DNA of 58,269 bases from Methanosarcina sp. UBA293. Lineage in GTDB: Archaea; Halobacteriota; Methanosarcinia; Methanosarcinales; Methanosarcinaceae. The notes below the pieces were generated by a model, which was given only the letters and a program-made list of their open reading frames with translations, searched no databases and was not told the origin of the DNA. Positions within the stretch are counted from its first letter, which is position 1. The number at the start of each line of letters is the position of its first letter. The DNA lies in NCBI GenBank assembly GCA_002499445.1, contig DALS01000063.1, forward strand, positions 1 to 58,269, given 5' to 3'. Of this stretch, positions 27,495 to 36,638 are shown piece by piece. The position numbers and the translations under genes are program-made.

Positions 27495-27665
27495 TTATTG
27501 TCTATTAGTCACTTCCTCTTCTTGGTTGTTCTTCTTTTTTGTCACTTCCTCTTCTTGGCTGTTCTTCTTTTTTGTCACTTCCTCTTCTTGGTTGTTTTTC
27601 TTTTTTGTCACTTTCTCTTTCAGGCTGCTCCTCTTCTTTTCCTTTTGACTGCTCTGACCTTCCAT
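27495..27665 (-). CDS. Possible 56-residue Lys/Glu-rich repeat protein
   Basis: ATG at 27665 follows AAGGAAGTG on the minus strand, and the frame runs to TAA at 27495-27497. The product is charged, with an 11-residue repeat EEEVTKKKNNQ three times at the C-terminus. The frame is also open a little upstream (TRLEYLKKEV) to a stop, so it may be a remnant of a longer gene. A second minus-strand frame across the same DNA (27508-27708, no start codon) is also open and repeats QPRRGSDKKEE. Because a 33-bp repeat keeps all frames periodic, coding is uncertain. Confidence 0.3.
   Translation of the reverse strand: MEGQSSQKEKKRSSLKEKVTKKKNNQEEEVTKKKNSQEEEVTKKKNNQEEEVTNRQ
27508..27639. repeat. 33-bp tandem repeat, 4 copies
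   Basis: Units at 27508-27540, 27541-27573, 27574-27606 and a diverged one at 27607-27639, each starting GTCACTTCCTCTTCTTGG on the plus strand. It is polypyrimidine on plus and polypurine on minus. The 33-bp period equals 11 codons, so reading frame is preserved in all copies. Confidence 0.9.
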
Positions 27666-28282
27666 CACTTCCTTTTTGAGGTATTCCAGACGCGTTTAAC
27701 GCCTCTCTTTATTTGTCTTGTTTTTCTATAGCTAATTTTTTTGGCTTATTTCCTTCATTTTAAATATTTTTCACGACTTGCAGGTACGTCAATCAGTATG
27801 AATTCTGCAGAAAAAGCTGCCTCCAAACGAGAGATTTTTCGGTTCATAATGATTAGAAAAGGAGAAAAGAAAAATAAGCTTTTAACCCTGCCTTTATCCG
27901 AATATATCTTGCTTTTGCAGAAAAATTCTGATTGTAAAGCCCCTGCGGTTACTTGTCCTTATTACTACTCTGGTTACTCCTGCTTACATGTTACTCCTGC
28001 TTACTCTATGGTTACTGCTCAAATATTATATGATGTTTGAATAATAAGTAGTTATTATTAGCTAAAATGGATAATGTCCTTGGAAACAGAGTTTCTGAAC
28101 AATTCTCCTAGTACCTTAAAGGAATAAATGAAAAACTATAACAACTATTTTCTCCGGAAAATCGTAAAAAGCCATATATATGAGCGGTTCCTTTCCTAAA
28201 AGAATCCGGGCGTAATTATGTGTTAGATTATCAGGTTTCAGTTTTTCAGAAAACTTCCAGGCAACTCTAAAAAAGGATTAAG

Positions 28283-29191
28283 ATGACAATCAAATGCAAA
28301 AAATGCAATCATGAAGCTATAGTTTTTCAAAAATATTCCGGTATGCACCTTTGCAAGAGGCATTTTGTAGAGGACGTTGAAAGGAAAATCAAACTGACAA
28401 TCAGGAAAGAGTACAGTATCCAGAAGAATGATGTAATAGCTGTTGCAGTGAGCGGAGGCAAGGACAGTTCGGTCGCTCTCTATGTAATTCACAAAATCCT
28501 GGGAAACAGACCTGACATCAAAATCGTGGCAATTTCAGTAGATGAGGGAATAGATGGGTATAGGCCAGAGTCTATCGAGCTTGCAAAAAACCTCACTGAA
28601 ATGCTAGGAGTGCAGCATATTATAAAGTCCTTTAAAGAGGTTCATGGAGTGACTATGGACGAACTGGCAGCAATGGATAGGGAGAAAGGCGCATGCAGCT
28701 ATTGTGGCGTCCTCAGGAAAAATATCCTCAATAAAGCCGCGCTTGAGATTGGGGCAACGAAGCTTGTCACAGGGCATAATCTGGATGACGAAGCCCAGAC
28801 AATCCTTCTGAACCATTTCCGAGGGGATATGGAGCGTATGGTTAGACTTGCCCCGCCTGCAGCTGTTGAAGGCCTGGTCTTGCGGGCAAAACCTCTAAAG
28901 AATATCCCTGAAAAAGAAGTGGCACTCTATGCTCTTGTAAATTCCCTGCCAGTGGACTTTAGCGAATGCCCGTATGCAGGAGAAGCCATAAGAGGGGAGA
29001 TAAGGGAGCTTTTGAATGATTTTGAAGCAAAACACCCGGGAACCAAATATTCTCTCCTCAGGGGTTTTGACAAGCTAGTAGGAGCCCTTGCAAAGGAAAT
29101 GCCTCCCGCAAAAATCGAGAAGTGCAGAGTCTGTGGAGAGACCTGCACTGAAGATATATGCCAAGCTTGTAAATTGCTCGGCCGAGCTTAA
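28283..29191 (+). CDS. tRNA 2-thiolation enzyme, Ncs6/CTU1 type (TIGR00269)
   Basis: 302 residues. The N-terminal zinc finger is CKKCNHEAIVFQ...CKRHF. The PP-loop ATPase motif AVSGGKDSSVALYVIHKIL lies near residue 53, CSYCGVLR supplies the catalytic Cys pair near 136, and TGHNLDDEAQTILLNHFRGD is the second family block. A C-terminal zinc ribbon CRVCGETCTEDICQAC completes the CTU1/Ncs6 layout. The enzyme activates and thiolates U34 of tRNA for Lys, Glu and Gln. AAGGA precedes ATG 28283, and a CATATATATG promoter element lies near 28172. The TudS-related gene 1.1 kb downstream also concerns thio-nucleobases. Confidence 0.92.
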   Translation: MTIKCKKCNHEAIVFQKYSGMHLCKRHFVEDVERKIKLTIRKEYSIQKNDVIAVAVSGGKDSSVALYVIHKILGNRPDIKIVAISVDEGIDGYRPESIELAKNLTEMLGVQHIIKSFKEVHGVTMDELAAMDREKGACSYCGVLRKNILNKAALEIGATKLVTGHNLDDEAQTILLNHFRGDMERMVRLAPPAAVEGLVLRAKPLKNIPEKEVALYALVNSLPVDFSECPYAGEAIRGEIRELLNDFEAKHPGTKYSLLRGFDKLVGALAKEMPPAKIEKCRVCGETCTEDICQACKLLGRA

Positions 29192-29240
29192 GCAAATTAA
29201 ATGTAATATTTTTATATACTAGCCATTTATAAAGTGCCCT

Positions 29241-30146
29241 TCAGAAGTTATCCGGGTAGGAAAGCAGATTTGAAGGGTCATATAGCTTTTTTCCATTTCT
29301 TGTCAGGTAGAGACGTGTCCACAGGACAGCTACGAGAGGCTGCAAAACCACAACTGGAATCAGAGTTGTAATCACCATTGCCTGGTAGCTTCCTGAACCT
29401 ATAAACTCACCGACAAAGCTAATGATCAAAGAAATCCCGATATAGATTACCCAGATAAAAAAGACATCAAGCTTATTGTTCATAAAGAAGGAAAATCCCG
29501 CACTCAAAGCTTCAAGGGGCCCAAGCTCGTCGATTACAAGAGCATATGTGCTGAGGGAAAATACTAAATTTACTATTATTATGTGTACTATCCAGAGAAT
29601 TATTCCTATAACCAGCGCGGTCATGCCGTTTACTGAAGCTTCCGGATTTTCAACCAAAGCACTAAGATTCCCTACTGCAAGGGCTCCAGGTACCAAAAAT
29701 ATAATTCCTACAAGCAGGAGCAAGCTAATTAGCAAGACTGCCAGGAAAAACCTGGTGACATTTTTTGAGCCCGAAGCCAGCATGTCTGAAAGCACGGTAT
29801 CTCCGGTTTCAGAGGCTTTTTTTGCCATTCCTATTGCTCCTGCTGTGAAATAGGACTGTACAAACATAGCAAATAGGAAAAACCCAAGAATTAGACATAT
29901 GGATAATGCAAGGTTTTCATAAAATCCTTCCCACATCATTGCAAAAGTTTCTTGATCGGAAAGACTACCGGGATCAATAACACTTCCGCTACTTGAAGTA
30001 AAGAGCAACAAGCCCATTAGTCCAAAGAAAAGGACGTAAAGAATCAAATTAATAAGAAAATTAAGGATGAATGGGATACAAATGTTTAGATTTCTAACCC
30101 AGCTTTCGAATCCTCTATTAAGTATTGTTCCAAATTCTTCATGCAT
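29241..30146 (-). CDS. Polytopic membrane protein of unknown function
   Basis: 301 residues from ATG 30146, which has GGAAGGT 8 nt upstream; a longer frame to 30275 lacks an RBS and adds a Cys-rich leader. The start MHEEFGTILNRGFESWVRNLNICIPF is followed by about six TM helices arranged as in the 'glycerophosphoryl diester phosphodiesterase membrane domain-like' or DUF7847-type archaeal proteins. No catalytic motif. It is divergent from the TudS-like gene and convergent with the thiolase gene. Function unknown. Confidence 0.7.
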   Translation of the reverse strand: MHEEFGTILNRGFESWVRNLNICIPFILNFLINLILYVLFFGLMGLLLFTSSSGSVIDPGSLSDQETFAMMWEGFYENLALSICLILGFFLFAMFVQSYFTAGAIGMAKKASETGDTVLSDMLASGSKNVTRFFLAVLLISLLLLVGIIFLVPGALAVGNLSALVENPEASVNGMTALVIGIILWIVHIIIVNLVFSLSTYALVIDELGPLEALSAGFSFFMNNKLDVFFIWVIYIGISLIISFVGEFIGSGSYQAMVITTLIPVVVLQPLVAVLWTRLYLTRNGKKLYDPSNLLSYPDNF

Positions 30147-30336
30147 GTGGTATGACCTTCCAATATAAAGGCAGTTTTCCTGAGCCTTTTTCCAACCATA
30201 CCTTAACAGATCACAAAAGCATAGCTGGTATACAGGCTCACAGATACAAATTTCGGATACATATGTAGAAGACAAATATATAATCTCTTATTTTCGTACT
30301 AATAGACAAGGTGATTAGGCGAGTATAGGTGATGAC

Positions 30337-30846
30337 ATGAAAAAGCTGGAAAAATCCAAGTATTCTCAGGTTCCAGAAAACCCCGACACCGGCGGCGATA
30401 TAGAAGAGGTCCTGGTTTTAGGTCACTGTCTGCTCAACCCCCTTGCAAGGGTAAAAGGGGTAAAACCAGCCCAGCCTGTGGATACGCGGGGCGCAAATGT
30501 TATTCAGCTTCCCTGCCCGGAAGCTACATTTTTCGGCATGAAGCGCAGGGAAATCACTAAAGACCAGCTCGACCACCCTGCCTACCGGCGCTTTTGCAGA
30601 GAAATCTTTACCCATTTTGCAGACCTGCTCGAAGATCTCACAGCCAACGGCGTGAAAATAAAAATCCTCGGTGTCCCGAAAAGCCCCTCCTGCAGCGTGG
30701 AAATAACATCCGTCGGCGGAGAGCCAGGCAAGGTAAAAGAGTTTCATCACAGGCATGAACCGGGACCCGGCGTGTTTATGGAAGAGATCATGAAGGAGCT
30801 TAAGAAGAGGAATGTGAGGTTTGATATAGAGGATGCGGGAAAGTAA
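30337..30846 (+). CDS. TudS-related (DUF523-like) putative desulfidase
   Basis: 169 residues. The pattern VLGHCLLNPLARVKG, VIQLPCPEATFFGMKRREIT, and GVPKSPSCSVEITSVGGE places three Cys (in GHCLLNP, LPCPE and SPSCSV) as in TudS-type thiouracil desulfurases, where they bind an oxygen-sensitive 4Fe-4S cluster. TudS removes sulfur from 2-thiouracil. The start ATG 30337 has AGGTGA 5 nt upstream. Next to a tRNA thiolase, it may act in recycling or repair of thiolated bases (inference). Confidence 0.75.
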   Translation: MKKLEKSKYSQVPENPDTGGDIEEVLVLGHCLLNPLARVKGVKPAQPVDTRGANVIQLPCPEATFFGMKRREITKDQLDHPAYRRFCREIFTHFADLLEDLTANGVKIKILGVPKSPSCSVEITSVGGEPGKVKEFHHRHEPGPGVFMEEIMKELKKRNVRFDIEDAGK

Positions 30847-30950
30847 GAATAAAGGGATTAGTAGAATATCAGCGAGGGTCAAGGTCAATTTTTTATTTCA
30901 TCTTCCAGAACCATAAGAGTGAACAGGTTCTTAAAAACCCCATGCACTCA

Positions 30951-30971
30951 CCGGTCGTCGCAGGCGACCGG
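30951..30971 (+). terminator. GC hairpin between convergent genes
   Basis: CCGGTCG-TCGCAGG-CGACCGG forms a 7-bp stem with a 7-nt loop, followed by CTTTCTT. It stands out from the AT-rich surroundings and lies between the convergent TudS-like and ROCO genes, about 105 bp past the first. Probable transcript end or processing structure. Confidence 0.5.
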
Positions 30972-31072
30972 CTTTCTTATAAAAACACATAGACAAAGAC
31001 GTAAAAAATGAAGGTGCTAATTTTCAATTGATCTAACTCGTATCACATAAGACGAATCTGAATACAGATCAT

Positions 31073-33574
31073 TTACCGATTTTTTGATTTCTTACTTTTT
31101 AGGTATATCCTCATTATTTCGTTTAACCTTAGACCAAAACCACAAAAATTGGGTTCAGCCATAACAATTTTGTTTAACTTTTCTAACCGTGTGTCTTCAG
31201 TATCAGATTCTTCGTCTACTTCGTGTAGTTTTTGAAGTACTTTCAGTAACTCGTCTACATTGCTCCGATTCATATCCGTTATTCGCAGTATTTCTTCCAG
31301 CAATGCTCTTTCGTTATTTCTATTGATTACTGTTCCAAGAAGATAACTTACGTTATACTCATCATCAGAGCCATCGGGCATGTAAGTTTCTCGTCCCTTT
31401 AACTCCAGTTTGATTAAATGATCATAGCTTACAGTTACTTCTGGATTATCAGGCAATGGAATTTTTTCTGTTACTTTTAATTTTTCAAAGCTGTTGTTGA
31501 TTTCCCGAAACATCTGGAGGATAACGGAGAAATAATCCCTCCTTTGATTCCCATTTACATAAATGCTTATTCTCTTTGCTTCAACGTCTGCTCTGATCAC
31601 CGCAGTCGAATGATAACCTTTGTTTTCCAGAACCACACCAGTACGCCAGCGAAGAACGTCTTTTATATCCCTGCTCATCTTAACGATGAAACGCGGCATT
31701 ATCGAAGGAGGAAGGAAATCATAGTCTATTACAAACCTTAGACTTCCTTCGTAATCAAATTCAAAATCAGGTTCTTGAATTTCCAGCGAGGCAGGAAGGA
31801 GAACAATGTTATTATCAAGATCATACGACAACTCAAATTTTTTCATCAAACTAATAAAAAAACCGTATTGATAAGGAGGATAATAGAAATCTGTTTCTGT
31901 TTTTTGTTTTAAGATCTCAGGAAGCATAACATCAGGTCTTAGAACTCCTTTAGATTCGGCAATTTCTTTTGAGTTGACAATTTTATAGACGGCATTAGTC
32001 ACCCACTCTGGTTCAAGAACATATGTGTTCAAAAGAGGAATGTCCCTAAAATGGAGTATTACACCTAAATCGTGGAGGAAATCAACAAGGGTATTCTGTT
32101 CTGACTCGTCTGTTATCCCTTCCTCATCGCAAATTGCTTTATATTCCTTATACTCAATAAAATTACAGTACTCGCAGTCATCATTGCCCTCAATCGAAGA
32201 ACAATTAGGGCACATTTTTTCAAGTCTATTTTTTACATTAAACCAGCTTTTAGGCCACTTGATTTCAAGATGTTTTATCTTCGCCAATTCCTCTTGTAAA
32301 GCTTTTGAGAACTCTTCAACTCCTTCGTTCGACTTGCAGGACAAACGGTAAAAACCTCTGATGGAAGGATATTTTTCCCGAAGGAACTTCCTGTTCATCT
32401 CAAAAGCTGGATTTTCATCAATCTTATTGATGACAACTAAAACCGGAGAATCTCCACCGAAGTTTTCTATGAGTTTAAGCCAATATTCGGGCTTTTCATC
32501 CTTTCTCCCATCAAGCACAAGAATGTAAAGACTCCTTTTTGACAAAAAGAATTGGTGAGTGGCGTGCATAATCTCCTGCCCGCCAAAGTCCCAAAAATTA
32601 GCCTTGATTTCTCGATCTTTGTTATTTATTGATAATTTCCTGATATTAATTCCCTGTGTCTGTCGCTCATTTCCATCAACCTCTTCCCAAAAAATCCGCT
32701 TTACCAGCGAAGTTTTACCTGCACCGCCATCTCCTACCAGTAAAACTTTAACTTCGTTTAGTGTTTTTTTTTCGCCCTCCGACCTGAAATAGTTGAGAAT
32801 TGCTTCTTTTCCCTGTTTTGCAATCTCTACAGGAGGATTTTCGAGGGGATTCTCTTTTATAAAAATTGTATAATATTTCCATCTTTCTTCCCATTCAATT
32901 TCCAGTTCCAGTTCCAAAAGTTCCGGTGGCAGCGAAGGTAGTTGATTCCCAGAAATGTCGAGTTGAGTAAGATTTGTCAACTCTTTTATCTCCGGCGGCA
33001 GTGAAGTCAGTTGATTCCTAGAGATATCGAGTTGAGTAAGGTTTTTCAACTCGGAGATTCCAGGAGGCAGAGAAATCAGTTTATTTTCAGAAATGCCAAG
33101 TTCTTTAAGGTTTTTTAACTTGGAGATTTCAGAAGGCAAATAAGTCAGTTTATTTCCAGAGATGTCTAATTGAATAAGATTTTTCAATTTGGAAATTCCA
33201 AAAGGCAGAGAAGTCAGTTTATTTCCAGAAATATCTAATTGAGTAAGCTTTTCCAACTTGGAGATTTCAGGCGGCAGCGAAGTCAATTTATTATCAGATA
33301 TGTCAAGTGTAGTAAGCTTTTCCAACTTGGATATTTCAGGTGGCAGTGAAGTCAATTTATTAAAAGATATGTTAAGTGTAGTAAGATTCTCCAGTTTGAA
33401 GATTTCAGGCGGCAGTGAAGTCAATTGATTGCCAGATATGTTAAGTGTAGTAAGATTTTCCAGTTTGGAGATTTCAGGAGGCAGAGAAGTCAGTCCCTTG
33501 AACGAAAGGTCTAGTGTAGTCGTGTTACTTTCTTTAGCTTTTATAATCAGTTTTTTGATTTCTTTCTGTTCCAT
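31073..33574 (-). CDS. ROCO protein: LRR - Roc GTPase - COR
   Basis: 833 residues from ATG 33574, which has AGGA 7 nt upstream and matches the start of the related protein at 36405; a frame to 33631 adds an unlikely leader. Residues about 1-240 are ten to eleven 23-residue leucine-rich repeats (LTSLPPEISKLENLT). Residues about 270-430 are a Ras-like Roc domain: P-loop GDGGAGKTSLVKRI, switch-II DFGGQE, NKID and SCKSNEG. A four-Cys cluster (CPNC...CEYC) follows near 455-475, then a COR domain (about 480-790) with LHDLGVILHF. ROCO proteins are GTPases that dimerise through COR. It is cytoplasmic with no kinase domain. Confidence 0.9.
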   Translation of the reverse strand: MEQKEIKKLIIKAKESNTTTLDLSFKGLTSLPPEISKLENLTTLNISGNQLTSLPPEIFKLENLTTLNISFNKLTSLPPEISKLEKLTTLDISDNKLTSLPPEISKLEKLTQLDISGNKLTSLPFGISKLKNLIQLDISGNKLTYLPSEISKLKNLKELGISENKLISLPPGISELKNLTQLDISRNQLTSLPPEIKELTNLTQLDISGNQLPSLPPELLELELEIEWEERWKYYTIFIKENPLENPPVEIAKQGKEAILNYFRSEGEKKTLNEVKVLLVGDGGAGKTSLVKRIFWEEVDGNERQTQGINIRKLSINNKDREIKANFWDFGGQEIMHATHQFFLSKRSLYILVLDGRKDEKPEYWLKLIENFGGDSPVLVVINKIDENPAFEMNRKFLREKYPSIRGFYRLSCKSNEGVEEFSKALQEELAKIKHLEIKWPKSWFNVKNRLEKMCPNCSSIEGNDDCEYCNFIEYKEYKAICDEEGITDESEQNTLVDFLHDLGVILHFRDIPLLNTYVLEPEWVTNAVYKIVNSKEIAESKGVLRPDVMLPEILKQKTETDFYYPPYQYGFFISLMKKFELSYDLDNNIVLLPASLEIQEPDFEFDYEGSLRFVIDYDFLPPSIMPRFIVKMSRDIKDVLRWRTGVVLENKGYHSTAVIRADVEAKRISIYVNGNQRRDYFSVILQMFREINNSFEKLKVTEKIPLPDNPEVTVSYDHLIKLELKGRETYMPDGSDDEYNVSYLLGTVINRNNERALLEEILRITDMNRSNVDELLKVLQKLHEVDEESDTEDTRLEKLNKIVMAEPNFCGFGLRLNEIMRIYLKSKKSKNR

Positions 33575-33811
33575 GTTAAGTTCCTGCCTTAAAGAAAACA
33601 ATAAAATCTCAACAAGTTTTTGAGACCGCAATCCCTGGATAAGTATTACTAAATAATAACTTATAAAAAAACAGATATATTGCTATCTAAATAACTTTCG
33701 ATTTTAATCGATAGTGAGAAAGTAATGAAAAAAGATATGGAATAAAAAGCAGAGAAATAAACTCTATTAACCTGATGTTCCGAAAATTATCCAAATTGTG
33801 TGATTAAATCT

Positions 33812-34666
33812 GAGCTCATCCCAAAACTTGATTTAACCTCATTATTGCTGCTAACATTACAACTCCAAGGTATGATATTTCTTTGACTTCATATCTTGGA
33901 AAAACTTTCTTGTATGACTCTATCCAGCTAAAGAACCTTTCTATTGCACTTTTCTTTTTTAACTCTTCCCAATCTACCTTTATTGGTCTTCCTTTCTTCT
34001 TTTTCTTTCTATTTCTTTTGTTTACTGGTATATTGGACTTTATTCTTCTTCTATTATATTTTCTGATATCAGCTGTATCATACATCGCATCAGCTGTGAC
34101 TCTGGAAGGTCTGTTTATAGGTCTTCCTCTAGGTCTTCTTATCTTGAAGTTTTTAATTGTAGGGATATAAAGCGTAGAGTCATTTTGATTTGCAGGGACA
34201 ATAATAATGGATAGAGGTAGCTCCTGTGAATTCACTAAAACACTTAATTTTACTCCTTTTACTTTTTTGTAACCATCATATCCGATATTTCCCCTTTTTT
34301 GGCAGGAATATCCTTTGTATCGGTAAAACAATGAGAAAGATCTATTTTATTCAAGTCATAACCTTTGTTTAAAAGTTCATTAAAGATTTCCTGATAAGTT
34401 CCATGTTCACACAGATAGAGATGAAATCTATGAACTGTTGATTTAGAGCCATATTTACGGGGAACATCTTGCCAGGTACAACCTGTTGTAATAACATACA
34501 AAATCCCATTCATTAACTTCCTTAAGTCAGAACGAGGTCTTCCTGTATGTGGTTTCTGTGAAGGAAAATGACGTGCTATGGATTCCCATAGAACATCATC
34601 GATTTCATGGAAAGATATAATTCTAAATTTATAATTTCAACATGATATTAGTTTCGGGATAGGCTC
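33812..34666 (-). mobile_element. IS5-family-like insertion sequence
   Basis: About 855 bp bounded by imperfect 17-bp inverted repeats: GAGCTCATCCCAAAACT at 33812-33828 and AGTTTCGGGATAGGCTC at 34650-34666 (14 of 17 match when inverted). It carries a transposase split into two frames. A clear target duplication is not seen (flanks TCT and TTC), suggesting an old insertion or a later rearrangement. It sits exactly between the two LRR genes. Confidence 0.8.
33816..34513 (-). CDS. IS5-type transposase in two frames (-1 shift at A6G)
   Basis: The first part (34513 to 34259) reads MNGILYVITTGCTWQDVPRK...YDLNKIDLSHCFTDTKDIPAKK; the second (to 33816) continues IGYDGYKKVKGVKLSVLVNS ... DAMYDTADIRKYN ... 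IERFFSWIESYKKVFPRYE. The D (TDTKD), D (DAMYD) and E (IERFFSW) of a DDE transposase are all present. The frames join by a -1 shift at AAAAAAG (34294-34300 on plus), the classic programmed-slippage heptamer of IS elements. N-terminal coding extends to about 34640 (FHEIDDVLWESIARHFP) but has no ATG before residue MNG, so the copy may be inactive. Confidence 0.75.
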
Positions 34667-34671
34667 TTCGT

Positions 34672-36405
34672 TTAATGGTTAGATTTCCCATATTCAAGAG
34701 ACATAAAATAATTTATAATGGTCTCTCTACCTTTTTTTACAATCTCAATTGGAGGATTTTCAAGAGGGTTTCCTTCGAGAGATATTCCTTTCTGTAGGAA
34801 ATGGTACTTCCATTTAATATCCAGACCTAACTCTAATATTTCAGGAGGCAGAGAAGTCAATTGATTGCAAGATATGTTAAGTGAAGTAAGATTTTTCAGC
34901 TTGGATATCTCAGGAGGTAGAGAGGTCAATTGATTGTCAGATATGTCAAGTGAAGTAAGATTTTTCAGCTTGGAGATCTCAGGAGGCAGCGAAGTCAATT
35001 GATTGCAAGACATGTTAAGTGAAGTAAGATTTTCCAACCTTGAGATTTCAGGAGGCAGAGAAGTCAGTTGATTGCTAGATATGTCAAGTTCAATAAGATT
35101 TTTCAGCTTGAAGATTTCTGGAGGCAGAGAAGTCAATTTATTGACAGATATGTTAAGTATTTTAAGATTTTCCAACCTTGAGAGTTCTGGAGGCAGTAAA
35201 GTCAATTCATTGACAGATATGTCAAGTGCCTTAAGTTTTACCAACTTGGATATTTCAGGAGGCAGCGAGGTCAATATATTCCTATGTATGAGAAGTGTCT
35301 CAAGATTTTCCAACTTGGAGATTTCAGGAGGCAGTGAAGTCAATTGATTGCCATATATGTAAAATCTCTTAAGATTTCTCAACTTTGAGATTTCAGGAGG
35401 CAATGAAGTCAACTGATTGTTAGATATGTCAAGTGTTTTAAGATTTTCCAACCTTGAGATTTCAGAAGGCAGAGAAGTCAATAGATTGCTATATATGTAA
35501 AGTGTCTTAAGATTTACCAATCTTGAGATTTCAGGAGGCAGTGAAGTCAATTGATTGTTAGATATGTTAAGTGTTTTAAGATTTACCAACCTTGAGAGTT
35601 CAGTAGGCAGAGAAGTCAATTCGTTGCCATATATCTCAAGTTCAGTAAGATTCTCCAACTTGGAGATTTCAGGAGGCAGTGAAGTCAACTGATTGTTAGA
35701 TATGTAAAGTGTTCTAAGATTTACCAACCTTGAGATTTCAGGAGGTAGTGAAGTCAATAGATTGCCAGATATGTTAAGTTTTTTAAGATTTTCCAACCTG
35801 GAGAGTCCTGGAGGCAGTGAATTCAATCGATTGTCAGATATGTCAAGTTCAGTAAGGTTTTCCAACCTTGAGAGTTCTGGAGGCAGTGGAGTCAATTGTT
35901 TTGGAGTCAATTGTTTATAAGATATGTAAAGTGTCCTGAGTTTTACCAACTTGGAGATTTCAGGAGGCAGCGAAATCAATTGATTGCAAGATATGTGAAG
36001 TGTCTTAAGATTTTCCAACCTTGAGAGCTCTGGAGGCAGTGGAGTCAATTGATTGCCATATATGTAAAGTGTTTTAAGATTTTCCAGATTGGAGATTTCA
36101 GGAGGCAGTGAAGTCAACTGATTGTTAGATATGTAAAGTGTTTTAAGATTTTCCAGATTGGAGATTTCAGGAGGCAGAGAAGTCAATTGATTTTCAGATA
36201 TCGCAAGTTCAGTAAGATTCTCCAACTTGGAGATTTCAGGAGGTAGAGAAGTCAATTGATTGCAAGATATGTAAAGTGTCCTAAGATTTTCCAGCTTGGA
36301 GATTTCAGGAGGCAGAGAAGTCAGTTTTTTACATGAAAGGTCCAGTACAGTCGCGTTACTTTCTTTAGCTTCTATAATCAGTTCTTTGATCTCTCTCAAT
36401 TCCAT
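34672..36405 (-). CDS. LRR protein, probably a ROCO gene truncated by the IS
   Basis: 577 residues: MELREIKELIIEAKESNATV is nearly the same start as the ROCO protein (MEQKEIKKLIIKAKESNTTT), followed by about 22 LRRs of 23 residues. It ends ENPPIEIVKKGRETIINYF plus 12 residues. In the ROCO protein the equivalent ENPPVEIAKQGKEAILNYF is directly followed by the Roc P-loop. The stop (34672-34674) lies 6 bp outside the IS inverted repeat. So the Roc-COR part is missing because of the IS insertion (and perhaps a deletion). The shortened protein may still fold as an LRR solenoid. DNA of the repeats is highly similar, inviting recombination. Confidence 0.8.
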   Translation of the reverse strand: MELREIKELIIEAKESNATVLDLSCKKLTSLPPEISKLENLRTLYISCNQLTSLPPEISKLENLTELAISENQLTSLPPEISNLENLKTLYISNNQLTSLPPEISNLENLKTLYIYGNQLTPLPPELSRLENLKTLHISCNQLISLPPEISKLVKLRTLYISYKQLTPKQLTPLPPELSRLENLTELDISDNRLNSLPPGLSRLENLKKLNISGNLLTSLPPEISRLVNLRTLYISNNQLTSLPPEISKLENLTELEIYGNELTSLPTELSRLVNLKTLNISNNQLTSLPPEISRLVNLKTLYIYSNLLTSLPSEISRLENLKTLDISNNQLTSLPPEISKLRNLKRFYIYGNQLTSLPPEISKLENLETLLIHRNILTSLPPEISKLVKLKALDISVNELTLLPPELSRLENLKILNISVNKLTSLPPEIFKLKNLIELDISSNQLTSLPPEISRLENLTSLNMSCNQLTSLPPEISKLKNLTSLDISDNQLTSLPPEISKLKNLTSLNISCNQLTSLPPEILELGLDIKWKYHFLQKGISLEGNPLENPPIEIVKKGRETIINYFMSLEYGKSNH

Positions 36406-36638
36406 TGAAAACCCACATCCCTAAAAATAATTAAAGTCCAATATTTGTAATAAATCGTAATCGTTGTAATTAAAATATATAAAATGATATCAAATTTTAA
36501 AATATGAGTTTTAACTTAAATAAATATCTATTCTTATTAGCATTAGGCGATAATTAGAAAATATAAGGCAAAAAGGACAGGAAATAAAGTTCTGTCATCT
36601 GGATATTTCGGAAATTATCGAGAATATGCAGTCACTTT

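Noticed and set aside
27508..27639. Could the 33-bp array be a CRISPR?
   Set aside because: The units are contiguous with no spacers.
27498..27731. 77-codon plus-strand frame with FLFLVVLLFCH repeats
   Set aside because: The hydrophobic repeat is the complement of the purine-rich 33-bp array; no RBS and no real TM-protein features. The minus strand is more plausible.
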